NCBI GenBank assembly: GCA_949295755.1
Contig: CASFMG010000097.1
Coordinates: 1-5,509, forward strand
Length of the DNA stretch: 5,509 nucleotides
Source: an uncultured Christensenella sp.
GTDB lineage: Bacteria; Bacillota; Clostridia; Christensenellales; UBA1242
Direction: 5' to 3'
Shown piece after piece: positions 1 to 5,509 of this stretch. Position 1 is the stretch's first letter, and every line of letters begins with the position of its first letter. The notes under the pieces were generated by a model. That model made no database searches. It was not told the DNA's origin and was given only the letters and a program-made list of their open reading frames with translations. The position numbers were made by a program, and so were the translations under genes.

Positions 1-192
1 ATTTTCTGCTTTTTGTTGAATTTCGTCATCACTTAATTTTTCAAAAGTCTTTTTCTCCAAATTTAGTGAGCCATCATCTTGTGATGAAAACTTTTTATCA
101 ACATTTTCAAAACCTTGCAACAAATCTGAATAGTTTTTTGTTTTTTCGGTTAATTCTTCGGTATCCTTGTTACTAAAAGTGTATTGATACAT
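1..192 (-). CDS. Unknown phage protein, N-terminal 64 residues (3' end outside window)
   Basis: ATG at 192 opens a frame with no stop to the window edge (64 codons). A GGGGG run (204-200) lies seven bases upstream, a good ribosome binding site. The visible part starts MYQYTFSNKDTEELTEKTKN and continues through LLQGFENVDKKF (24-35) and KTFEKLSDDEIQQKAEN (48-64). It is highly charged (Lys, Glu, Asp), with no signal peptide or membrane segment, and looks helical and possibly coiled coil from about residue 45 on. It is translated just after the tail-hub gene; in P22 that slot holds the tail needle gp26 and then ejection proteins. A coiled-coil needle or ejection-related protein would therefore fit, but the visible part is too short to say. 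Confidence 0.82.
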   Translation of the reverse strand, partial: MYQYTFSNKDTEELTEKTKNYSDLLQGFENVDKKFSSQDDGSLNLEKKTFEKLSDDEIQQKAEN

Positions 193-271
193 CTTTATTC
201 CCCCTACTTTTATAATTATTTTTTCTTTTTTCTAACTTGTTAAAGTATTTAATTAAATTTTCATCTATCAC
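173..271 (-). CDS. Possible small ORF, 32 aa, unknown function
   Basis: A GTG codon (271-269) overlaps the TGA stop of the 504-aa gene as GTGA, a classic coupling arrangement, and GGGG (282-279) lies seven bases upstream. The reading frame then runs 32 codons to TAG (175-173), overlapping the next gene's first 20 bases. The product begins VIDENLIKYFNKLEKRK and ends SRGNKDVSIHF. It is basic and helix-prone in its first half, with no signal peptide or membrane segment. It fills the only stretch between the two larger genes (193-267), which would otherwise be a 75-base gap in a tightly packed operon. The frame also extends upstream inside the 504-aa gene to a GTG at 301 (42 aa), but that start has no good ribosome binding site. 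It may instead be a chance open frame in AT-rich spacer. Confidence 0.4.
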   Translation of the reverse strand: MIDENLIKYFNKLEKRKNNYKSRGNKDVSIHF

Positions 272-1782
272 GATGTTACCCCAATGGTTATTTGTGGACA
301 CGATATTTCGGTTTCTTCGTTTGTTTGTGAAATAAAAGAAACTTCAACTTGTTCGCCAAAAATATTTGTTTTTAGTCTTTGAGTCTTTTTTGAACCTGCT
401 ATGTTATAGGTTTTTGAAGATTTTTCGGTTGTTATTTTTACCATACAAGGCGATTTTGTTTTTACCAAAACTTCTTTAATTCTTTTTACTTTTGTAGGAT
501 AAGATAAATTGCTTTTTGGAGTCGTCCAACACTTTTTAAGTGGTGTTCCAAACAATTTTCCATCTCTTGTCATTTGTCCAATCTTAAAACGATGTTCGCC
601 GTTAAAACAAGCAGCAACTTTACAAAAGTAACCGTTGTCTATCATAATAATTGAACAAATATCAACTCCCCTTGTTACACTGATGTCGCCCGTTTTTAAA
701 TCTAGTTCAACGAGTGCATTGTTTATGTAACCATTTTCATAACTTTCACAACCAATTTTTTCACCGTCATTAAAATCTAATTTACACGCAAGATAATATT
801 TGCCGTTATGATACATTGCCGAGCAATTTTCATTTGTTACATTGTTTAAAAGCGACTCTATTCCCAAAGTTAGTTTAGATGTTGTTGAGCCGTTGAAAGT
901 GTGAAGTCCATCTCTTGCCAAAAATATTATTTGATCGCCACAAACACACACTGATTGTCCGTATATTTTTGAACTTGACACAAACAACTGACTTACACTA
1001 AAAGATGATTGGTCGCCATATGCAGAAAGTTTTGCAACACCAAAATCTCTAAAAACATAAACATAATCATTAAAACTAACAACACTGTTTAATGGTCCTC
1101 GTTCGTCTTGCATATCAATAAAACCACCTTCATCTAGTGATTCATTCCAATTTGTTGGGTCAAGGTTTGCAGAAAAACTAAGTCTGTTTCTTTCGCCGTT
1201 TTCAATTATTGCAAACAGTCTTTCATAGTGTAAACACATAGATACAATACTTGGACCATTTTCAACTTTTTGCGCCATTTTGCTTGAAGTATATTTCCAC
1301 ATACCATCAGTTGCCGACGAAAAAATCATATAATCAACGCCGTCCAAACGATAGTTTATTGCCTTTGGAACGCCTTGTGAATAGAGTATACTTGCAAGAC
1401 CAAAAGTATATGGATATGTACTTATAAGTGATAACCAACGAATTGTACCATCAGAAATATAGTATAAAAGTCTATAATCTGCAATATTTTGTTTTTGATT
1501 AAAATATCTATAAACCCATAACGCTTTTACTTCTTGATTTTTTTCAAAAATTATTTTACGTTCGGTTTTTAGGTCGTCATAACTAACAGGAAGTGTTAAT
1601 TCTTCAAATCCAATGCCGTCTTTAAGCGCACCATTTTCTATGCAATAGTTATAACAACTTTTTGCGTATTTATATGGCAAAATCCCTTCATCAACTTCTG
1701 TGTTCATACCACTTTGAAAGGCACTAAAAGTAACTTTGTAGTCGGTTACCTTTTTTGTTATTAAAGATTTGGGATAGAACAT
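268..1782 (-). CDS. Probable P22 gp10-like DNA-stabilisation / tail-hub protein, beta-propeller type (504 aa)
   Basis: This is probably the hub ring that closes the filled head and anchors the short tail. Seen: almost wholly beta-rich sequence with repeated short strand-turn units, such as YRLDGVDYMIFSSATDGMWK (144-163), VVSFNDYVYVFRDFGVAKLS (234-253), VCGDQIIFLARDGLHTFNG (280-298), and HNGKYYLACKL (325-335), as expected of a propeller. The conserved-looking segment ERLFAIIENGERNRLSFSAN (187-206) followed by LDPTNWN (207-213) and DEGGFIDM (217-224) is one I recall from stabilisation-type proteins of Gram-positive podoviruses. A C-terminal beta domain (about 430-504) follows. The length is near that of P22 gp10 (about 470 aa). 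I place the start at ATG 1782, not the in-frame GTG at 1791: the GTG lies inside the GGGGGTGG ribosome binding site (1795-1788), which is five bases before the ATG. The stop TGA overlaps a GTG of a possible small ORF. Confidence 0.78.
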   Translation of the reverse strand: MFYPKSLITKKVTDYKVTFSAFQSGMNTEVDEGILPYKYAKSCYNYCIENGALKDGIGFEELTLPVSYDDLKTERKIIFEKNQEVKALWVYRYFNQKQNIADYRLLYYISDGTIRWLSLISTYPYTFGLASILYSQGVPKAINYRLDGVDYMIFSSATDGMWKYTSSKMAQKVENGPSIVSMCLHYERLFAIIENGERNRLSFSANLDPTNWNESLDEGGFIDMQDERGPLNSVVSFNDYVYVFRDFGVAKLSAYGDQSSFSVSQLFVSSSKIYGQSVCVCGDQIIFLARDGLHTFNGSTTSKLTLGIESLLNNVTNENCSAMYHNGKYYLACKLDFNDGEKIGCESYENGYINNALVELDLKTGDISVTRGVDICSIIMIDNGYFCKVAACFNGEHRFKIGQMTRDGKLFGTPLKKCWTTPKSNLSYPTKVKRIKEVLVKTKSPCMVKITTEKSSKTYNIAGSKKTQRLKTNIFGEQVEVSFISQTNEETEISCPQITIGVTS

Positions 1783-2351
1783 TAAAACCACCCCCGTTTT
1801 GGCATCACAACATTATGTTTCTTTTGAGATATAATTAGAAGTGCATTTTTATATCTTGATTCCCAAATGGTTGCGTCATCATAAAGCGAACTTACAAACG
1901 AATATTCCATTGCAGTGCCATATGCTAGTACCCTGTCGGCAACTTTTCCTGAAAAATTTTCAACATCGCCGTCAAGTTCACATTTTTCTGCAAAAGATGT
2001 ATATGTAATTATTGCATTTTTAACATCTGCTTTAACTGTGTCATCATAAATTTTAAAGCGAACAGATGAACCATATTCGTTTTGTATTTTTACAATTTGA
2101 TATATGTTTTCATCGACACTGTTTAGTTTTAGTTCTTTATTTACAAAACTCACATTTTTTTGTTTATAAATTGGTAAATAATCGGTGGAAATTTCGCTGA
2201 CAATTAAATTTAAACATCTGTTTAAAATGTCTAACTCTTTTTGGTCTTCGGCAGAAATTTCGCCTTCATCACCTGTAAAATACGGACAATTTAAAAGGTC
2301 TTCTTTTCCTAAAAATGTTGCCGTTAAATATAATACTTGTTTTGTTGTCAT
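1782..2351 (-). CDS. Probable head-tail connector / tail accessory protein, P22 gp4-like position (189 aa)
   Basis: This is a likely adaptor ring that docks below the portal after DNA packaging and joins it to the tail hub. Seen: N-terminal helices (1-20); an acidic loop EGEISAEDQKELD (29-41); a helix ending in NLIVSEISTDYLPIY (48-62), a pattern I associate with phage connector and adaptor proteins; a beta-rich middle (65-117); and two C-terminal helices (about 130-173), with a basic-aromatic end PKRGWF (184-189) like the extended tails that insert into a neighbouring ring. The length is close to the roughly 166 aa of P22 gp4. It starts at ATG 2351 with GGAGG (2364-2360) eight bases upstream, inside the previous gene. 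Its TAA overlaps the next ATG by one base (TAATG). No catalytic motif is evident, including any muramidase signature. The assignment rests mainly on gene order. Confidence 0.72.
   Translation of the reverse strand: MTTKQVLYLTATFLGKEDLLNCPYFTGDEGEISAEDQKELDILNRCLNLIVSEISTDYLPIYKQKNVSFVNKELKLNSVDENIYQIVKIQNEYGSSVRFKIYDDTVKADVKNAIITYTSFAEKCELDGDVENFSGKVADRVLAYGTAMEYSFVSSLYDDATIWESRYKNALLIISQKKHNVVMPKRGWF
1783..1795 (-). promoter_or_regulatory. Ribosome binding site that decides the start of the 504-aa gene
   Basis: GGGGGTGG (1795-1788) followed by the five-base spacer TTTTA precedes ATG at 1782. The alternative GTG start at 1791 is embedded in this G-run and would have no spacer. The upstream TAA and this ATG share one base (TAATG), so the site probably works with translational coupling from the connector gene. 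Confidence 0.7.
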
Positions 2352-2660
2352 CTATTTTTCCTCCAAATTTAACATTTGTTTTTGATTTTGTATATTTTGT
2401 TTTTCTAATTTTTCGTTTTCTTTATCTATTTCTTTTAAAAGTTCGTTTAAATTTTCTCGTCTTGTTTTTTTTGTCAGTTCAACAAGTCGTTCGTCAAGTG
2501 CATCATTTGGACAAGTTAAACAATATGAGCAACCCTTTTGTGCTCTAGAATGTATTTCGTATTTTCCTTTTATGGTGTTAAAAACCAAATAATAACTTTG
2601 GTCTATTTCTTTTAATCTTTCACCCACAAACAAGGCATCTTGTTTTAATTCAATTAACAT
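2352..2660 (-). CDS. Small phage protein of unknown function with CxxCxxC motif (102 aa)
   Basis: I recognise the general look of this protein from structural clusters of low-GC Gram-positive phages, where it lies between the coat and connector genes, but I know of no function. Seen: an N-terminal segment DALFVGERLKEIDQSYYLVF (8-27) and NTIKGKYEIHSRAQ (28-41), predicted as helix then beta strands; three cysteines spaced CxxCxxC (C44, C47, C50) with His37 nearby; a DERLVELTKKTRRENL stretch (56-71); and a highly charged Lys/Glu/Gln helix to the end (70-102), probably coiled coil. The start is ATG at 2660, four bases after a GGGGG run (2669-2665). Its TAG stop directly abuts the ATG of the next gene. 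Its place suggests a minor head or head-completion role, or a chaperone for one; this is inference only. Confidence 0.85.
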   Translation of the reverse strand: MLIELKQDALFVGERLKEIDQSYYLVFNTIKGKYEIHSRAQKGCSYCLTCPNDALDERLVELTKKTRRENLNELLKEIDKENEKLEKQNIQNQKQMLNLEEK

Positions 2661-2669
2661 TTGTCCCCC

Positions 2670-2711
2670 ATTATTAAATTAAATGGCAGACTACAAAGTC
2701 TGCCACTTAAT
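2670..2711 (-). terminator. Rho-independent-type terminator/attenuator after the coat gene
   Basis: On the minus strand the arms are ATTAAGTGGCAGACT (2711-2697) and AGTCTGCCATTTAAT (2692-2678), with the loop TTGT between them. The core nine pairs (TGGCAGACT with AGTCTGCCA) are perfect. The stem extends by one G-U and five A-U pairs, giving 15 in all. A U-rich but interrupted tail (TTAATAAT, 2677-2670) follows. It begins seven bases after the coat stop and ends next to the ribosome binding site of the 102-aa gene. No clear promoter is seen after it, so partial read-through to the downstream genes is likely. The plus-strand reading has a poorer tail, which supports the minus orientation. Confidence 0.75.
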
Positions 2712-2718
2712 AAATTGA

Positions 2719-3918
2719 TTAGTTAGAAATTACAGTTGTAAATGGATTTGTAACAGTTGCAGATATACCAGAAATTTTTGCTTGTCCGTTTGGTTTATCA
2801 CAAACGAGTTCTGCATATTTTACAAGAGTTGCTGTGTATGTTGGGAAACCTGCATTTTGTTTTAATACTTTTCCGTCTTCACCTTCAAGCCACTTCCAAT
2901 CGCAAAGTTGATGAAGTGTGAAATCATCTGTATTAAGTAAATACATTGCATCATCTTCAACAAATCTATCTGCAACAACCGGAATACCATTGTATGTAAG
3001 TGCTTTATAACCACCTGCAAGTTCCATAACATCAACATTTCTTCTATAAGCACCCAAGTATTCTTGATATGCTCTTCTTACTTTGCTTGAACAAGCGATA
3101 TAGTTGATGCTACTGCCACTAACTTCTTCCAAAAAGTCTATTGCACTTTGAATCAAACTGTCAGAAATTTCTCCTGCACTTGTTTTTGTGTATGGACTAA
3201 GCCAAGGATATTCTGTTCTTGAAACACCATAGAGTGTGTCAGAATCTGAGAAAATTTTACCGAGTCCAGAAATTTCATAACCTTTTGAATTTTGAACATA
3301 AATTGTGTAATCTTTACTAATTGTTGTGCTAAAACTTGCTGGAAATGCAATGTGCACTTTTTTATTTACTCTATCTACATAAGTAATTCTGTGTCCACCT
3401 GTAACTTTTGTGTCTCCGTTATAAATATCTATAACCATACCTTCAATTAGGTTTCTAACACTGTCGCAAGTAATTACTTTTGCTTCGTCAATTGCTGATA
3501 TTGTTGCAAGTAAGCCTGTGCCATCGCCAAACAACATTCTTCCAAAATTAAAACTTGATGCTTTTATCAATCCTTCCATTTCATCGTTTAAAAGGTTTAC
3601 AAATGCACCAACATTGTTTTGTGATGCTCTAATTGCTTTGTCGCTTAATTCAATTTTTCCATATAAGTTTTTAAGGTCAGAAATAAATTGAACATAATTG
3701 TTGCCTGCGGCTTGTGGTAGTGCATCAGTTTCTGCACCTGCTCCAATACCACCATTTATTCCGTATGGAGCAAGTTTTCTAACTTCTTTTCCCCATACAT
3801 CTTTACTTGTTTGCTTAATTTTTCCAAGAAGTGGATTTGCATTTGTATTTAATTGATTGCTAACCACTCCAAGATAAACTGTTTTTAGTGCATTTTCTGC
3901 ACTTTGTAGTGTAACCAT
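2719..3918 (-). CDS. Major capsid (coat) protein, HK97-fold type (399 aa)
   Basis: This is the main shell protein of the head, assembled as hexamers and pentamers around the scaffold. Seen: an N-arm (1-30); a Gly-rich E-loop-like region with GINGGIGAGAETDALP (53-68); an SDKAIRAS strand and long spine helix running to EMEGLIKASSFNFGRMLFGD (about 92-132); a beta-rich segment (about 148-215, with GMVIDIYNGDTKVTGGH at 160-176) that looks like an inserted domain; and an A/P-domain half (250-378) with GIPVVADRFV (311-320) and WKWLEGEDGKVLKQN (341-355). The 399-aa length is usual for a coat protein with a modest insertion. It has a near-perfect ribosome binding site, GAGGAGA (3930-3924), five bases before ATG, fitting high expression. 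A strong hairpin follows the TAA. The call combines recalled similarity to podovirus coat proteins with its place after the scaffold; the fold itself is inferred. Confidence 0.93.
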   Translation of the reverse strand: MVTLQSAENALKTVYLGVVSNQLNTNANPLLGKIKQTSKDVWGKEVRKLAPYGINGGIGAGAETDALPQAAGNNYVQFISDLKNLYGKIELSDKAIRASQNNVGAFVNLLNDEMEGLIKASSFNFGRMLFGDGTGLLATISAIDEAKVITCDSVRNLIEGMVIDIYNGDTKVTGGHRITYVDRVNKKVHIAFPASFSTTISKDYTIYVQNSKGYEISGLGKIFSDSDTLYGVSRTEYPWLSPYTKTSAGEISDSLIQSAIDFLEEVSGSSINYIACSSKVRRAYQEYLGAYRRNVDVMELAGGYKALTYNGIPVVADRFVEDDAMYLLNTDDFTLHQLCDWKWLEGEDGKVLKQNAGFPTYTATLVKYAELVCDKPNGQAKISGISATVTNPFTTVISN

Positions 3919-3919
3919 T

Positions 3920-4573
3920 TTAATCTCCTCTCTTATTTAAAATTGCTTCCACTAATTGTTTTGCTTCACTTAAAGTGCTTGCCTGTTTTGGAGTTTGAAA
4001 GGCAATATTCCCACCTTGTGAAGTTGAAACAAAAGGTGGAATTTTTTTGCTTTCTAAATTTTTAATGTAATTAGAAAGAATTTTTTGTTGAATTTGTTCG
4101 TTATTAAGTACAAAATCATTAACAAACTTGTCATCATTTAAAACTTCTTCGGGCTGTTTATATTTTTGACTAACAATTTTTGCCCAAGCAATATCAAGTG
4201 CTTTTTCTTCGTTTTTAAGTGATGGGTTAGTCAATATCTCTTGTGAAATTTCACTCGCAAATTTTTTAGCGCCTTGATTATTAGACAAAAAGTTTGAAAC
4301 CTTATCTTGCCAATCATCTTTAAGATAAACCGGCGTTGACGCTTTTTCTTCTTCTTGTTGTTGTTTGTTTTCAAGTTCGCTTAATTTTTGACACTTTCTT
4401 GTAAACTCTGCCTGCAAATTGTTATAGGCAGAAAGTAAACTTTCGGCATCTTTAAATTTTCCATATTGGGAGCCGTTTTGATTAGACGAAGGCGTGCTAT
4501 CATCAACTTTGGCATCTGCCACGGGCACATTATCTAATTCATTTGGTTGTTCCCAAATTTTTTCATCTTCCAT
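3920..4573 (-). CDS. Capsid scaffolding protein (217 aa)
   Basis: This is probably the internal scaffold that directs coat protein into a procapsid and leaves before or during packaging. Seen: an acidic, Asp/Ser/Asn-rich and probably disordered N-terminus (1-35); the motif YGKFKDAESLLSAYNNLQAE (37-56), which I recognise from scaffolding proteins of low-GC Gram-positive podoviruses; a charged, likely coiled-coil stretch with a QQQEEE run (55-78); a helical middle (85-175); a Gly/Pro/Ser linker (179-197); and a basic C-terminal helix (200-217, ending NKRGD), where P22-type scaffolds bind coat. No protease motif is seen, so it is a scaffold rather than a protease-scaffold fusion. The start is ATG at 4573, five bases after an AAGGAGT site (4585-4579) inside the end of the portal gene. 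The coat gene starts one base after its stop. The function is inferred from position, composition and the motif. Confidence 0.87.
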   Translation of the reverse strand: MEDEKIWEQPNELDNVPVADAKVDDSTPSSNQNGSQYGKFKDAESLLSAYNNLQAEFTRKCQKLSELENKQQQEEEKASTPVYLKDDWQDKVSNFLSNNQGAKKFASEISQEILTNPSLKNEEKALDIAWAKIVSQKYKQPEEVLNDDKFVNDFVLNNEQIQQKILSNYIKNLESKKIPPFVSTSQGGNIAFQTPKQASTLSEAKQLVEAILNKRGD

Positions 4574-4576
4574 ATT

Positions 4577-5509
4577 TTACTCCTTGTTTTGATTGACATT
4601 TATTTGATTTTCCATTTGTTTCATTTGTTTATGCAATCTTATGTGTTTTAAAAAGTTTTCTTCTATTTTTGGATTTGTTTCTAGTTGTTTTTTATATTCG
4701 TTTCCAAGCATAAAGGCAATATGTTCGTTTATGTGCAAATCGTGATTATCAATTTCACACACTTTAACTTCTTTATTTCTGTTTAAGTCTATATTTTCTG
4801 TTGATGCTTTCTTTGTGTGCAATTCGTTTAAATCTTGTGAATTTTCCCAAATACCAAAGCCAAGCAAATCAAGTGCTTTTAGTCTCATTCTGTTTGAAAG
4901 TTTGCCGTTTTCATCTTGAAGCAATCCTGCATTTAAAAGGTCAAACACCATTGACCTTCTTTGTGCTAAACTTTCTGTAATTTCGGTATCGCTTTCAAAT
5001 ACTATGTCTTCGCTTGATATATCACTTGATACAAAATATAAAACTTCAAGTTCTCCATTATCTCCCATTACTTTTGTTAATCTTGGAAGTGTAGCAAATT
5101 GTTTATAAAGTCTTAAAATATGACCTCCCAACTCTTTTATACATTCCTTTATTCTGTCAGAAGTTGGAGAAATTCTTGAATCGTCTTGTTCAATTAAAAG
5201 TTGAAGTGCAACACCACTCAGATTTGTGTACGAGGAAGAATTTGATAATACATCTGACACTCCTGATATAACCATAAATTCAGCAAGAAGTGCTTCTTCT
5301 TCTCTTTCAAAATCAGTTGGAACAGATGTTGCAGTCATAAATCTTGGAGCAGACGAACCTTGCCTATACACTAGAATTTTACCGGGCGAAAGTCCTTCTT
5401 CTTCCAAGTTGTCTAAATCAACACTGCCGTCTTCGACAGTGAGAACTCCCATTGAAACTCGATTTAAAAACTCGTGTTTTCTATTTTTAACTGCATTGTA
5501 TGCTCTTTG
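4577..5509 (-). CDS. Portal protein, P22-like type, C-terminal 310 residues (5' end outside window)
   Basis: This is the portal, the dodecameric ring at one capsid vertex through which DNA is packaged and ejected and on which the procapsid nucleates. The frame stays open through the window edge, so Met at visible residue 20 (base 5452) is internal; the start lies upstream. Seen: an RAYNAVKNR-like helix at visible residues 2-10, GVLTVEDGS (21-29), a PGKILVYRQGS strand (42-52), SGVALQLLIEQDDSRIS (98-114), which I recognise from P22-like podovirus portals, then a helical stretch, and DNHDLHINEH (255-264), a His-rich motif also seen in this family. The tail (about 270-310) is Lys/Gln/Asn-rich and helical, perhaps part of the barrel or crown. 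The stop TAA sits inside the ribosome binding region of the scaffold gene, three bases before its ATG, which suggests coupling. The family call rests on recalled similarity and on the scaffold and coat genes that follow. Confidence 0.9.
   Translation of the reverse strand, partial: QRAYNAVKNRKHEFLNRVSMGVLTVEDGSVDLDNLEEEGLSPGKILVYRQGSSAPRFMTATSVPTDFEREEEALLAEFMVISGVSDVLSNSSSYTNLSGVALQLLIEQDDSRISPTSDRIKECIKELGGHILRLYKQFATLPRLTKVMGDNGELEVLYFVSSDISSEDIVFESDTEITESLAQRRSMVFDLLNAGLLQDENGKLSNRMRLKALDLLGFGIWENSQDLNELHTKKASTENIDLNRNKEVKVCEIDNHDLHINEHIAFMLGNEYKKQLETNPKIEENFLKHIRLHKQMKQMENQINVNQNKE

Noticed and set aside
247..258. A 12-base perfect palindrome (ATTTAATTAAAT) near the end of the tail-hub gene.
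   Set aside because: It is all A/T, too weak to be a hairpin, and is expected by chance in this AT-rich stretch; no operator or second half-site is evident.
2185..2548. Two overlapping plus-strand open frames (2185-2385 and 2315-2548), one with hydrophobic, membrane-like content.
   Set aside because: They lie antisense to the 189-aa and 102-aa genes, lack convincing ribosome binding sites, and the Phe/Leu-rich content is what the complement of Lys/Asn/Glu-rich coding sequence gives.
2862..3350. Two minus-strand open frames (2862-3053 and 3153-3350) in another frame within the coat gene.
   Set aside because: They are wholly inside the well-supported coat gene, have no ribosome binding site, and show low-complexity shadow composition.
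4577..5452. Portal gene starting at Met at base 5452.
   Set aside because: The frame stays open for 19 more codons to the window edge with portal-like sequence, and the Met follows no ribosome binding site; the gene is truncated by the window.
1..5509. Search for recoding (TGA as Trp), programmed frameshifts, CRISPR repeats, tRNAs, insertion sequences and attachment sites.
   Set aside because: Trp codons checked are TGG and TGA serves as a stop; gene junctions are clean stops and starts; no spaced direct repeats, cloverleaf, transposase or att-like sequence was seen by eye.

Overview
This window is a late structural block from a tailed, double-stranded DNA phage (or prophage). All supported genes lie on the minus strand, so transcription runs from position 5509 down to 1. 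The sequence is AT-rich by eye, with Lys/Asn/Ile-rich proteins, strong Shine-Dalgarno sites and standard use of TGG for Trp and TGA for stop. This points to a low-GC Gram-positive host, probably of Clostridia/Firmicutes type, but nothing in the window fixes the host. No integrase, tRNA or host gene is visible, so a free phage and a prophage cannot be told apart.

In transcription order the layout is: the C-terminal 310 residues of a portal protein (5509-4577, start outside the window); a 217-aa scaffolding protein (4573-3920); a 399-aa HK97-fold-type major capsid protein (3918-2719); a strong hairpin that looks like a terminator or attenuator (about 2711-2670); a 102-aa unknown protein with a CxxCxxC motif (2660-2352); a 189-aa probable head-tail connector (2351-1782); a 504-aa probable beta-propeller tail-hub/DNA-stabilisation protein (1782-268); a possible 32-aa small ORF (271-173); and the first 64 residues of an unknown protein that leaves the window at position 1.

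The genes are packed with gaps of 0-3 bases or overlaps, except after the capsid gene and before the last gene, so this looks like one operon with translational coupling. The order portal, scaffold, coat, connector, stabilisation protein matches the P22-type podovirus head and neck module (gp1, gp8, gp5, gp4, gp10). The portal and scaffold nucleate the procapsid, coat protein assembles around the scaffold, and after DNA packaging the connector and hub proteins close the portal and form the short-tail neck. The hairpin directly after the coat gene would allow much coat protein with less of the neck proteins.

I found no defence system, CRISPR array, insertion sequence, RNA gene or other exotic element. 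The points worth a second look are the small ORF, the post-capsid hairpin, the CxxCxxC protein and the G-run ribosome binding sites.
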